Below are positions 42,444 through 52,404 of a stretch of 64,000 nucleotides of DNA, piece by piece. This DNA is from Eunapius fragilis. Taxonomy: Eukaryota; Porifera; Demospongiae; Spongillida; Spongillidae. The notes below the pieces were generated by a model. That model worked only from the letters and a program-made list of their open reading frames with translations, had not been told where the DNA came from and ran no database searches. Where the stretch lies: the NCBI GenBank assembly GCA_963681505.1, contig OY811971.1, forward strand, positions 21,791,353 through 21,855,352, written 5' to 3'. How positions within the stretch are numbered: position 1 is the first letter of the stretch; every line of letters begins with the position of its first letter. Position numbers and translations under genes: made by a program.

Positions 42444-44016
42444 TCATCCCCATCGTCTGTACCCAGTCCCACCTAAAGTTTCTCCTCCCCTTGTCATCAC
42501 GTTGTCTTCTTCCTTTGGGAAATGGACTCCATCTCTCCATTTCATGTGCCTTATTAAAACGTAACCACTAATTTTTAAAACTCGTATTCTGCAGATACAA
42601 TAAAAGTGGTTATGGTATCCGTGCTTTACAACTTGTGCGAGTTCTAACTGTAGTTCTGCTTTATATAGATTGTCGAGTGGTTTTAAGATATGCCTTTTTC
42701 CAAACTTTCCTGCAATGATGACATCCCGCTGCTCTTGCAGTGTTCTCCATTTTAAGGTTAGTGCGTGTGCTAGGTCACTGGTCATACTGGTCTGAATACC
42801 ATACGCACCGCACCAAATTGCCCCTCCTTGCTGTACTCCTCTCTCCAAATTTCTTGCAGGACCATCACCAACAAAAAAGCACAACGTGTCACTTATTGAA
42901 ATTCCTGCAGTTGTCATGATCGGTGAATCCAGAGTTCGTAGGCATGATACCCTGCCCTGTCTGGAATAATAGCTGCCTGCTCTTCATGGGATGAGTTTGC
43001 AATTCCAATGACATGCACTTCAGGTCTCTCAATGGGTTCAGTGGATACTCATCCTTCCGAAAGAATACACACGTATCATAAATTACTTTAACTGTTATAA
43101 ATATGTAGCCTTGACCAAGGATTGTACCGGGGTCATGCCACATTGAAGGGTGACGGTTTCATTGTAAAGCCTTTACTTTTGCTCTGAATTGAGTGATTCC
43201 CATATCATCTATCTGTTCCTGACTTTGTTTCATACCAAATGTGATTTTTAAATAAGCGTTTCAATTCCATAGTATACCTGTATGGCTTGGACAGCTGCTC
43301 TTTATGATGTCGTTATACATGTCTATGGGTATAGTAATTTACACCATGGCTTCTGAGACTCTCTATATATGGGCAACGAAACGACTGGGCTGAATAACAT
43401 GTCAAGGTCCAGCAATGTATAATGCCGGATGTGCTATAGCATCAGTTGTTTAAAATTAATAGTAGCTAACATAGATTGACACAAATACAATATCATAGAA
43501 CGCTACATGTCCCACATAGAATATATTCTTGTTTGGCATGGTACTGTGCAGAACTTCTGTGCATTTTTTAGTTCCCGATGTATATTCACAAATATGTGTT
43601 TCTGCAAGTTGTCTGCATCAGAGGACTGCCGCACCATCTGCATGCAATATATTAATCATACCAGGATTGGACACAGGATTGCCTTCCTTGGCCAAACACA
43701 CCAAATAATGCTGTAACACAACTGGCCCATGAATATAACAGAGTCTGCTTTTTTGATAACGCTGGCAGAGTGCATTTTTGAGGTTCTGGTGATCGTGGAA
43801 AATCACATACCCGTTTTCCCAGTCAGAAATCCTCTGTGTTAGACCCTCAAAGGTCTGCAGATCGGCAAGGGGGCTGTCTGATGCCATGTCCCCCAAAACT
43901 GCCAGTAGAAGCTCGAGTCTCCCACTTTCTGTTTTCTTGGGAGTGAAGAGACCATTGATCACGCTTTCACGCTCATTATTTGCCATCACCCCCTTCGAGT
44001 AGAGGAAGTGGAGCAT
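42444..44016 (-). pseudogene. Transposon-type protein, several exons/fragments, unnamed family
   Basis: Minus-strand pieces in order: 44016-43618 (FTPKKTESGRLELLLAVLGD, LQTFEGLTQRISDWENGYVI, SRLCYIHGPVVLQHYL); 43600-43520 (VRQSSDADNLQKHIF); 43143-42900 (DECPLNPLRD-like region, SRQLLFQTGQGIMPTNSGF, DHDNCRNFN); and 42917-42444 (FVGDGPARNLERGVQQGG, CGAYGIQTSMTSDLAHALTL, FGKRHILKPLDNLYKAELQL). The FVGDGPARNLERGVQQGG and FGKRxxxLKPxxNL phrases recur in a large multi-copy protein family of sponges and cnidarians that I associate with mobile elements. Joins are partly intron-like and partly frame-shifted. Whether it is expressed is unclear. No catalytic residues can be assigned. Confidence 0.45.
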
Positions 44017-44757
44017 ACTTAATGTCTAATGTACCGGGTGTCCTCCCAGGGGTACAATTGTCTACCGCGGTGTACAGATAATAAATTTATTCACGTTCTG
44101 CCAGTTTAACATCCCTTTTATATTAGACGATACATGCACGTTGTTCAGGTCCTTTGGAGTTTGGCCCGAAATCTCCAAGCTATAATACGTTTTCTTCGTT
44201 CCAAGTCAGCGTGTCAAAGTGAAGCTATTCGATTGCAATACGCGTGATTACTTTAACGTTGGTAACTCAACCAAACACGACCTAGCGGGGGCTGAAATAA
44301 CACATTTAGGATGTTTGAACCAAAATATGATGTTTTATAGACCACTCGTTGAAGGCACTAGCTCCCAATCCATGACTTGTCTACTGGCCCCGTGAATTAG
44401 CTTATTATACTGTACACATTAGAAATAAAATAACATGTAGGTCTGTCTACTGTTAGGCCTTGCCATATGGCCTATTACTGGTTCAGAGTCTGGCAAACTA
44501 AATTGCTGCACATGTCAATTAAGAAACCTTTCTCGTAGCTTTGCACGCGACACAGTACGTTTACGGAGTGATATGCGGATTTTATCCTACACCGATAATA
44601 CAAATGAACAAACGTTTGATTTCTTCATATTTGATTTGTGTCAGCAGTACATATACTCCTCACCAAGAAATCTTACACACACACACACACACACTTGATT
44701 ATCTCTTGATCTCTTGATTGATAACTAAGGTGCAATTGTTCAACCGAGTCCCCTTGG
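44017..44757. other. No gene recognised
   Basis: CpG-containing sequence upstream of the minus-strand fragment at 44016, with a short CA run (44676-44694). It could hold that gene's promoter, but no motif was identified. Confidence 0.4.
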
Positions 44758-45330
44758 TCACTTGTTCATGCACGTACCAATGTGTTGCACAAAGCAGTCA
44801 CGTCCAGTGCTTGAACTACATAGACCAAGGATTGTACCACCAGTGAGCTCATAACATGTGCTGCAGTAGTATGCTGCCCTCTGACTACACACAACGCACC
44901 TTCGCCTTGCACGAAAATTACATTCAGAGGCAGATGCATCAGACTGCTCCTTCCTTTTCTGCTGCAACTGGCTGTACATGGGCAGAGTGTGAAGAGGTTT
45001 CAATGCATGAATTGCTTGCGGAACAATGTTCTTCATTGAAGACACTTGCTTCTCACCTGTACTGCTTGCATCTGAGTATAGCAGCTGTAGAATGCATCAC
45101 TATTGATCAGCTGAAATGCTAGCCTATCAACATACTGTAGAAACTCCATTCTAGACATTTCAGTGGGATGAATGTATTTAGAGGCATAGTAACAATCAGT
45201 TTTACAACTACTCCAAGAAGTGTAGCTATGACTCTATGCACCCAGTTTCGGGTCAGCCAGTGCTGCTCCAGTCACAGTATGCCTTGACGCATGTGATCAT
45301 GTACATCAATATGATGAAAGTTGGACATCA
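44758..45330 (-). pseudogene. PiggyBac-like transposase, C-terminal part
   Basis: From 45330 downward the minus strand reads NFHHIDVHDHMRQGIL, LEQHWLTRNWVHRVIAT, then after a frame change YYASKYIHPTEMSRMEFLQY, LAFQLIN, and finally (45045-44758) a Cys-rich end: RRRCVVCSQRAAYYCSTCY, GLCSSSTGRDCFVQHI. PiggyBac-type DDE proteins end in just this way: a helical segment with an xxEF..Lxxxli motif, then a C5HC2-like zinc finger. At least one stop and two frame changes break it. The catalytic Asp residues would lie upstream and were not found. Confidence 0.6.
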
Positions 45331-45646
45331 AAATATGTAGCAACTATGTTACAGTGAGGTGTTGATTGTACATGTGGACGGGTACTGACCCCTTCTGTAG
45401 GAGAGAAAGAATACACACGTATCATTAATTACTTTAACTGTTATAAATATGTAGCCTTGACTAAGGGGGTACAAGCTAGAATGTAACATTTATCGGAACT
45501 TCAAATTTCAATTCCTAGTTAGCAAGTTTCCTGCTAGCAACAAGCCTGTTCATAACAATAAATGACAACAGGTTCCCATATGATGATGATGGAACACCTA
45601 AGGAGTTTAAGCTCCTTACATGTGAATCGATCTTGTTACACAGAGT
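45331..45646. other. No gene; short repeated phrase
   Basis: TTACTTTAACTGTTATAAAT with ATGTAGCCTTGACTAAGG (45430-45468) repeats 43083-43125, linking this DNA to the mobile-element cluster at 42444-44016. Confidence 0.5.
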
Positions 45647-46229
45647 TCATAGAGGTTGGATGTTATGAACAGAAGTGATCGCTTCCAGTGCCAAGAGATC
45701 CTCCATATGCCGGTTGACTATTTGCTGCTTGTTCCCAAATCTTCGCTTGAGTACCACAATTGCTTCATCATAATTTGCAGATGTCAATGCCAGTCTGGAG
45801 ATACACTCTGCAGCTGAGCCTTCTAGAAGTGATGTCAGGTAGTTAAATTTCTCCATAATCATTACAATGGACTGCAGATTTGAACAAGCCCCAAAAAATG
45901 TTGAACAAGATGTGATGTCTCACACCAAATTTCTTAAAACTAAGTTTTGGCAGCTTCACCTTAGAGACATGTGTGTGTCGAGATTCCATTGACAAATCCA
46001 CATCTTCCAGCGATAAGCTTGGTGGCTGTAAGGTTGTCTCACGACCAACAACTGCTGTTTTGGTTGTCTCCGATGCGGGTCCACTCACGAGTTCCATCAC
46101 CCATAGAATCTCAGAAACATTTAACTTCAGCAATGCTCCCTCTATTTCCGCTACTGTAAACGAAATGTCCTCATTGCAGATATCGGTCTGTTCTATTTCT
46201 GTTTCAAACTCTTCTTCAGTGGGCAACAA
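45647..46229 (-). pseudogene. BEL/Pao-type retrotransposon gag fragment
   Basis: Two minus-strand frames in sequence. 46229-45843 carries an acidic N-terminal region and VKLPKLSFKKFG ... IFWGLFKSAVHCND. 45862-45647 carries KFNYLTSLLEGSAAECISRL, NYDEAIVVLKRRFGN and QIVNRHMEDLLALEA. This is the DUF1759-type gag region of BEL/Pao elements. The two halves overlap in different frames, so a small deletion or frameshift broke the gene. No protease, reverse transcriptase or long terminal repeat is present nearby. This is an old dead copy. Confidence 0.75.
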
Positions 46230-46755
46230 TTGGAGTATTTCTTTGTCCAGAGCACGTAAAAGAGCCCTCCAGAAAGTGCTTGTGTTGCTTCAGCCTTGAA
46301 CCATTTTGCTCAGAGGAACTCAAAAGAGCACGAACAATATGGCCGTCCCGGCTCAAAGGACCATGTACTATATTCAGAATATGGCTGGGTTGATCTATTA
46401 CTTATAACAGACAGATACACGCACGAACACACACAAACTTTCAAATCACTATACAACGAAAAGTTTGTTCTTGGTACAAGGGTGTATATAGCCTGCAACA
46501 GGATGTTTACGGGCTCGATATAAGCAGTGTAGAACAGCTCAGTACACGACCGAAAGGTACCAACCCTGATGTGTGCGGTAGCTAGCAACTTGTCTCGATC
46601 CAGTCAACAACCTGCAACAGAGCCGTAAATAACCTACACAAACAGATGAAATCCTTATATGGGCTTTCACTACCGTAACTCTAATTTAATGACAAAGTTC
46701 ATTGCAACTGTTGTTATAAAACACAATACAAGGTTTTACAAAACACAATACACAT
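46230..46755. other. No gene recognised
   Basis: Unique sequence with one short minus frame (46310-46588) lacking support. Confidence 0.45.
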
Positions 46756-47256
46756 TCAGACATTACAGCAACTGTGTCCAGTCATGTAAGAACACAAGCT
46801 TCCTATCTGCTCCAGTTCCACAGTGTTAAGAATTACAGATTTTTCAAACTTGCAGTGGTTTCCACATTCGTGGAACTGTTGCAGTTCTTCAATCATCCTG
46901 TCAATTATGGTAGCATGGACCTTGAGAAGGTTTAGTTTCCCTATGTAGGATGTTGCCTATAAAATTTTAATACACACATAAAATCAATCCAATACACATA
47001 GCTTACAACTCACCATATGTGCTGTTCCAGGTTTATAAATCTCTATCTGCTTCAAAACCTTGCTTGGAACGGAATTAAACAAAACCTTGTACTTCTTGTG
47101 TATTGTAATGGTCTTTAACATCTTTACTGCACCTGTGTAAAGCTGGAGTTGAATAAATGGATATCAGATGTCTAACCTTTCATTGCTGTTAAACAATCCT
47201 CCACCACAAATGTAGCGCAGATGTTCTACAATAGCAAAGTGGTTAGCAACAACCTC
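46756..47256 (-). CDS. Three exons of an unrecognised Cys-containing protein
   Basis: Minus-strand exons with clean sites: 47256-47177 (after CTTGCAG, ending AAAG|GTTAGA; EVVANHFAIVEHLRYICGGG), 47132-47014 (after ACACAG, ending CATATG|GTGAGT; AVKMLKTITIHKKYKVLFNS, KQIEIYKPGTAHM) and 46956-46756 (after TTTATAG; ATSYIGKLNLLKVHATIIDR, QFHECGNHCKFEKS, ending CSYMTGHSCCNV and TGA). The last junction is in phase. The first (a 44-base intron) is one base out of phase, so either an exon edge is misjudged or the gene is damaged. Upstream exons were not found. I do not recognise the family. Confidence 0.45.
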
Positions 47257-47590
47257 CTGCAAGGGATGATACAATTATATGCATACATTTATGGACCTTT
47301 ACTATGCAAGTAAGCCTACAGGCAATACGTAGATGCTGAATGTAATTGATTGCACATTTAACTTTACGGTTATTGCCAACTTGGTAGGCTTCCTATGCAC
47401 ATCCTTGCAAATCAATGTTGCAAGTTGAATGCAAAGTTCTTCCTAATACATACTGTGATAGAGACCGTTATCGCACCAACTATACGCTCGCCGTACTCAA
47501 CGGTATTATGCCAAGGATACTTGGACTTATTCTCCTCTCAAATGCACAGCGTGTACATATTTATACAGGACTAAGGTCGAGAACCTTACA
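47257..47590. other. No gene recognised
   Basis: Would contain upstream exons of the minus-strand gene if it continues. A 122-codon plus frame here runs into the CA array and is not supported. Confidence 0.4.
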
Positions 47591-47785
47591 CCACACAACA
47601 TGCACACACACATGCACACACATACACACACACACAAACACATGCATACATCTGTGTGCATGTTGTGTGTTTATGTGTGTTGCATGTGTGTGTTTGTGTG
47701 TGTATGTGTCAGTGTGTTTGTGTGTTTGTACAGTTTTTGTGTTGTGTTTGTGTATGTGTGGTATAAACACATACACTGCATAAAA
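47591..47785. repeat. CA/GT inverted microsatellite
   Basis: CA-rich half (47598-47645) followed by a GT-rich half (47655-47765), able to fold back on itself. Confidence 0.85.
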
Positions 47786-47900
47786 AAACTGGTTTACGCA
47801 AGCGGTAGACATGATGTAAACATGAGGTAAAGCTCAGGTTTACACATATTTACTTATGTTTACAACAAAGTAAACCTGATGTTTACGCTAAAGTGTAAAA
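47786..47900. repeat. Cluster of GTTTAC/GTAAAC hexamers
   Basis: Six hexamers GTTTAC or its complement within about 95 bases, two of them inside TGTTTACA/TGTAAACA. It could be a degenerate inverted repeat or a forkhead-type site cluster. The sequence alone does not decide. Confidence 0.5.
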
Positions 47901-48239
47901 TTTGATTGGTCCGATGTTACTGCCTTGAATTAATAATTTGTGCATGACGTCGTGTTGTACTCTCTTTGGCCCAATGACCCTAACTCAAGAGGGCAAGATA
48001 AGCAACAGAACCGCAAACTAAACCCGATCGCTTTGTTGTGACTCGCGTGCAGAATAGGAGAGGGGCTTTCTTTAAATCCTGCTCGCCATTGCCGCTTCGA
48101 TCCTGAATGCGATGGAAATGGGACACTGCTATCTGTGTAATGATGGCTTGGAGTGTCATGCCAAGATGTGTGAATGGTTGCATGACACACTTTATGTACC
48201 AGTGAATAAGTATACTTATTATGCAACCAATACCCCTCT

Positions 48240-49045
48240 CCCCATGCACACACACACACACACACACACGCACGCACACACATACACAAAACACACATGT
48301 GTATCACACAGCCAATTTTTACACACAAGTAGTGTACACACACATACCCGAGGTGAGTGTGTGTGTGTGTATGTGCATGGGTAAAGGGGAATTGGTTGCA
48401 TGATACACTTTATGTACCTGTGTGTAAATGTGTGTGTGTTGTGTGTGTTTGTATGTGTGTGTTTGTGTGTGCATGTGTGTGTACATGTGCATGGGGAGAG
48501 GTGAATGGGTTGCATAATATTAAACAAGTGTGCACACACATACACACAACATGAATCATGCAGCCAATTGCACACACACATACCAGATGTGATGAATGAG
48601 TGTGTGTTGTGTGTGTGTGTATGTACTGGTGAATAAGTATGTGTGAGGGGGGAGGGAATTGATTGTGGTGTGTGTGCACTTGTGTGTACAAATCGGTTGC
48701 GTGATATGTGTGTGTCAGTGTTGTGTGTGTACATGTGCATGGGGATTTGGTTGCATTATACACTTTATGTACCTGTGAATAAGTACATGTATATTTGAGT
48801 GTGTGTACATGTGTGTACAATCATGTGCATGGGGAGAGGTGAATTAACTTGTTGCATAATATTACACTGTATGTACCAGAGGGTTAATAAGTGCACGTTT
48901 GTGTGTGTGGTGTGTGTGTGTGTGAAGTATGTGTGTGGGGAGGATCAAGGTGGTGTGTGTGCACTTGTGCGTACAAATTGGTTGCGTGATACATGTGTGT
49001 GTGTGCATGTGTGTGTACATGTGCATGGGTAGAGGGGAATGGTTG
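48240..49045. repeat. Long-unit tandem repeat with GT/CA tracts
   Basis: Recurring units contain GTACATGTGCATGGGGAGAG, GTTGCATGATACACTTTATG, TACCTGTGAATAAGT and GT arrays, in plus and partly inverted orientation. All frames over 60 codons here (His/Thr or Cys/Val rich) are artefacts. Confidence 0.85.
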
Positions 49046-49540
49046 CAAAAGCTCCAACCATTTGAGTCCTTGATGCAGAAAGAGGAGAAAAGGCGTAGAA
49101 AGATGAACCAAATTTTGACCAGCATCACAAAGCAAAATCATCAAGGTCATTGCAGAAAAGAGAAGAGGTTTGGTTGCCTAAAACTTCAGCAAGTGTACTG
49201 TTCAAGCTTAAGTGGCTCTGCGGTCCTATCTTGTACATACTGAAAATGGAGGAATCGTAAACATCTGGTTCCAATGGACTTGACTAGGACAAAAGCTGAG
49301 TCTACAGAGATTGAAATTCCTCAGGAACAGCAGGAACATACTGCCTGAAGAAAAAAACTGAAGCTGAAGTAATACTTCAAAAAGCCCCACAAAGTGAAAG
49401 AGACGTTTCCATGTACTGAGAAACTGTATAGTATTAAGCATACCCTAAGGCAGCGCCCTCGCAAACGCGTACTACTACACACACCAGCCCTGTTGTGTGA
49501 TGGATCATGGCATGTTTGGCTAGTGCCTGTTGTATGTAAA
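49046..49540. other. Possible exon remnant, low support
   Basis: A plus-strand stretch reads KLQPFESLMQKEEKRRRKMN then QILTSITKQNHQGHCRKEKR, a basic helical composition, opening directly out of the repeat. No start, splice partner or domain was found, so I do not call a gene. Confidence 0.3.
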
Positions 49541-49790
49541 CCCCTCCCCCCACTCCAGTGGACTATTGCAGACCACAGATATGAACACCACCACTCCCCA
49601 TAAGGGCCGTCCATATATGGGTGGGTGACAACACAAAGGCAGGCTCCAGAATGCTACATGAGATAACAATGGACACAACATGTATGTAGTTGTGGTCTGA
49701 GGTGGATGAGACGTGTTGGCTAGGGGGAAGTGTGAAAGGATGCCAATGTGGTGGGAGTAGGAGGGAGGGAGGGAGGGAGGGAGGGAGAGA
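49541..49790 (+). repeat. Direct repeat S, copy 1
   Basis: Matches 60205-60450 in the same orientation (ACCACCACTCCCCATAAGGG, GGTGGGTGACAACACAAAGG, TGAGACGTGTTGGCTAGGG), ending in a GGGAGGGAGGGA run. No gene. Confidence 0.9.
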
Positions 49791-50063
49791 GCGGGAAAGA
49801 GTAATGTACCTTTAATTGTGGTCGCGATTTTCAGAACTGAGCGTGGTTTGTCATGCGCGCTGCTTCCGACCTTGATAAATGAAGTTGAGATAAAGTTCCA
49901 TTGCAACTGAGAACGTTGAAGTCCCTTGGTCTCGTCCCCAGACCCTACACTTCACGAGTCGCTAGCGCTTGTACCATCTGGAATGTAAACAAACAATTAT
50001 CGCTTGACCACATCCGATAATTATCCAGTTTATTAAAGCTATGGCGACAGTATGGACCCCGTA

Positions 50064-50357
50064 TCAGTCAAAGGCGACACGCAAATCACAATTGAAGACC
50101 TTGTGACGGTGGTCGTAGACGTACGGTAACATAACATAACATAGAGTTTTACCGTATCCTGTTGGCAAAATAACAAAACAATCACGGCCATTTACAAAGC
50201 TACATATAGCCTCCTTCTGCTTGTCCTTCGATGTCTCCACTTTCAGTTCTGTCATCGCGAAACGCATAGCTTGTTGGACCGTATCCATACTTACACGTAG
50301 TGTGTGGGTCTGGGTCGAGCAATGTTTATGTACATACGTCATAATTAAAGTGCGCAC
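50064..50357 (-). pseudogene. RecQ-like helicase N-terminal fragment
   Basis: The minus-strand reading MDTVQQAMRFAMTELKVE, KDKQKEAICSFVNGRDCFVI, LPTGYGKTLCYVMLPYVYD. This is the start of a superfamily 2 helicase: the Q-motif-like KxKQxEAI and the Walker A box LPTGYGKT followed by LCY, in the form used by RecQ helicases. The fragment ends about 15 residues after Walker A and lacks DEAH, motifs III-VI and the RecQ C-terminal domain. It cannot be an active helicase. It could be captured host sequence or part of a larger mobile family. Confidence 0.75.
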
Positions 50358-50364
50358 GAATAGA

Positions 50365-50575
50365 CAACTTCACGATCTGATTATTTTGTACTCCGGATGT
50401 GATGTCATCTAGACACTACGAAGAAGTCCGTTGGCTTTTATTGGGCCCCACAACGATGTAACTATATGAGGCCCAGTAAAAGCTAGAGACAACAAAGAGA
50501 CAACAACGGACTTCTTCGTAGTGACTAGGTGTCATCACATCCGGAGTACAAAATAATCAGATCGTGAAGTTGTGT
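50365..50575. repeat. Inverted repeat inside the Mutator-like element
   Basis: CACGATCTGATTATTTTGTA ... GTGATGTCATCTAG pairs with 50500-50572, and AAGAAGTCCGTTG pairs with CAACGGACTTCTTC. The hairpin stem is about 70 bases. Confidence 0.85.
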
Positions 50576-50706
50576 ATTCCAGCGTTTGGTACACTTCCAC
50601 CCCATACGAAACACCAGACCTATATGAGCGTGTTTATACATTAATATGCGATAAACATTGCGTCATATTGGTCTGGGGCCGAGACTAGAAGTCCCTACTG
50701 TTCAAA

Positions 50707-51026
50707 CTTAGGGGGCTTGTCCAAACTATGTTTGGAAAAATTAGCGTCATTGTGACGTTAACATATTAACCCCCCCCCCCCTCTTAGCGTCATAGCGTTT
50801 TTGTTAGATTAGTAGCATGAAACATTACTCAATGTGCAGTGTAGTCTGAATAGACGTAACTGCTGCAACTGTAGTCAACGCTGCAGCTAACTAGATGTTC
50901 CGTATTATAAAACAATACTTGCGGACAATAAAATTTTTCTTACAGCCTCCCCCCCCCCCCCCCCCCCCCCCCTAACGTCACAATGACGCTATTTTTTCCA
51001 AATATAGTTTGGACAAGCCCCCTTAA
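50707..51026. mobile_element. Miniature element with about 54-base inverted ends
   Basis: CTTAGGGGGCTTGTCCAAAC ... TTAGCGTCATTGTGACGTTA at the left and TAACGTCACAATGACGCTA ... GTTTGGACAAGCCCCCTTAAG at the right. C runs sit just inside both ends (50770-50781, 50947-50972). TTA/TTAA at the edges may be a short target duplication. Not coding. Confidence 0.85.
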
Positions 51027-51292
51027 GAGTACAGTTCGTTTGCGTGGCTGGTTCTATCGCATCGTTCGTTACTTGTGTTTGTCGCAACAGTAGTCCATTC
51101 ATTCACAGCTGTTGCTTCTCTTACGACTTACGACTCACAGAAGGTACGTCGCTCCTTTTATTCCCAGTTGCGTCGTGCATTAGTAGAAGTGAGGGTGGTG
51201 AGAGGCGAGTGGGGGTAGGGAGTAGGACCAGCTGTCCATACTCCGTGCTAGCAGCAACTTGCACGGCCTCGTGGCATGTATATGAAGTCCCG

Positions 51293-51323
<31 letters not shown>

Positions 51324-51490
51324 CGCGGTGAATAGAGAGATAATTATAACAAGTACTTGGTGTTAGGCACATGTTCAAGTCGAAATGCCTTGTTTAGATA
51401 CAGAGGGCACCTCTCACATTTTATTTAGTTATATAATCATGCCGACTTCAGTACCGCTTTTAATCGGGAGATACACGTTTCTTCATTGTA

Positions 51491-51566
<76 letters not shown>

Positions 51567-51654
51567 TGAAGCTTGCTGCGTGCACAAGAGACGCTGCACA
51601 AAGTTTGTTGTCACGTCATGGGATGGCGGTATGTTGCGCAAGAAACTTCACCTC
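51027..51654. repeat. G run and GT array, no gene
   Basis: Uninterrupted G run at about 51294-51323 and a pure GT array at 51494-51565. Flanking frames are low complexity. Confidence 0.8.
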
Positions 51655-51844
51655 GCGACTATGAACTCATTAAAAATACTGAAACAAGACTCGCGACGAT
51701 CGGATCGTTTAGCTTGTTATAGTAATCGAACTAGAAGTCAAAAATAAGCAGTTTCGTCTTTGTTTTATGTCACAGAACTGCACGCTTGTAGAGAACAAAA
51801 GGGTACTGCGCGTCCTCGTACCCTGTCCCGGAACATGGTCTCTT
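51655..51844. repeat. Dispersed repeat R, copy 3
   Basis: Same orientation as 29480-29650; continues at 52405 (GGCAACGC, TTCAGAATAGGCTGGA) after the THAP element, so it is the insertion target of that element. Confidence 0.7.
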
Positions 51845-52404
51845 AATAGACCCTTCCCTTTAACGGCGTAAGGAATGCAATTATTCTTAAACGCGTCACT
51901 TCCGGAGTTCTTCCTGTGTAGAATCATGACGGGAGACGTATGTGTCGTGTGTAAAATGACTCGTAAGTTGGACAAGGGTGTATCTATGCACTGTATTCCA
52001 GTCGAAAAAAGTATGAGGGCACGTTGGATTCGATCGCTTCGCCTTGTAGAGAAGGATATTAAAGCTTACCATCGCGTGTGCAGCCGTCACTTTCCTTTGG
52101 ATGGACAAAGCGATCCCCTTGATTATCCAGTTGGATTAAGTGCGGATGTAAATGTCATTCCTGAAGGGAACAGTGGTCAGGATTCACTTGGGGTTCGAAG
52201 CCCATCTGAAATGGAAGTTCCTGTACATGCAATTACATGTGGTGTGGCCACTAGTACTGTGGCGGCGACCTAGATACACTCTTGTCCAACTTACGAGTCA
52301 TTTTACACACGACACATACGTCTCCCGTCATGATTCTACACAGGAAGAACTCCGGAAGTGGCGCGTTTAAGCATTCCTTACGCCGTTAAAGGGAAGGGTC
52401 TATT
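51845..52404 (+). mobile_element. P-like THAP miniature element, copy 2 (intact frame)
   Basis: 560 bases with inverted ends of about 135 bases starting AATAGACCCTTCCCTTTAAC. The right end (52270-52404) is the complement of the left end, including the ATG and first codons of the THAP frame. The second copy is at 17243-17791. The related repeat at 29683 shows the empty site, TTCTTGGCAAC. The THAP-type domain at the N-terminus is characteristic of P-element transposases. The rest of the transposase is absent. Confidence 0.82.
51926..52273 (+). CDS. THAP zinc-finger protein encoded by a P-like element
   Basis: 115 residues. It starts MTGDVCVVCKMTRKLDKG with the first CxxC ligand pair, then MHCIPVEKSMRARWIRSLRL (the invariant Pro and Trp of THAP), DIKAYHRVCSRHFPLDG (CxxH ligands and the HFP/AVPTF-like end), and a short acidic tail ending VATSTVAAT. 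THAP fingers bind DNA sequence-specifically; in P transposase this domain recognises sites near the element ends. No DDE domain follows: the stop lies at the inner edge of the right inverted end. An upstream in-frame ATG at 51875 lies in the terminal repeat; I prefer 51926 because the domain begins there. A truncated protein of this kind could act as a repressor, by analogy with KP in Drosophila. Confidence 0.7.
   Translation: MTGDVCVVCKMTRKLDKGVSMHCIPVEKSMRARWIRSLRLVEKDIKAYHRVCSRHFPLDGQSDPLDYPVGLSADVNVIPEGNSGQDSLGVRSPSEMEVPVHAITCGVATSTVAAT

Larger units (their letters stand above)
49927..50687. mobile_element. Mutator-like nonautonomous element carrying a RecQ-like fragment
   Basis: Inverted ends of 18 bases, TGGTCTCGTCCCCAGACC and GGTCTGGGGCCGAGACTA, flanked on both sides by GAAGTCCCT (49918-49926 and 50688-50696), a perfect 9-base target duplication. 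The ends match the foldback element at 29137-29259. The 761-base interior holds a helicase fragment on the minus strand and an internal inverted repeat (50365-50575). No transposase is present. Confidence 0.8.

Noticed and set aside
42358..42564. 68-codon plus frame MAIKRYQKGEQF
   Set aside because: Shadow of the minus-strand transposon-type coding region at 42444-42917, which carries the recognisable motifs.
45971..46299. Plus-strand frames of 62 and 108 codons
   Set aside because: Antisense shadows of the BEL/Pao gag fragment.
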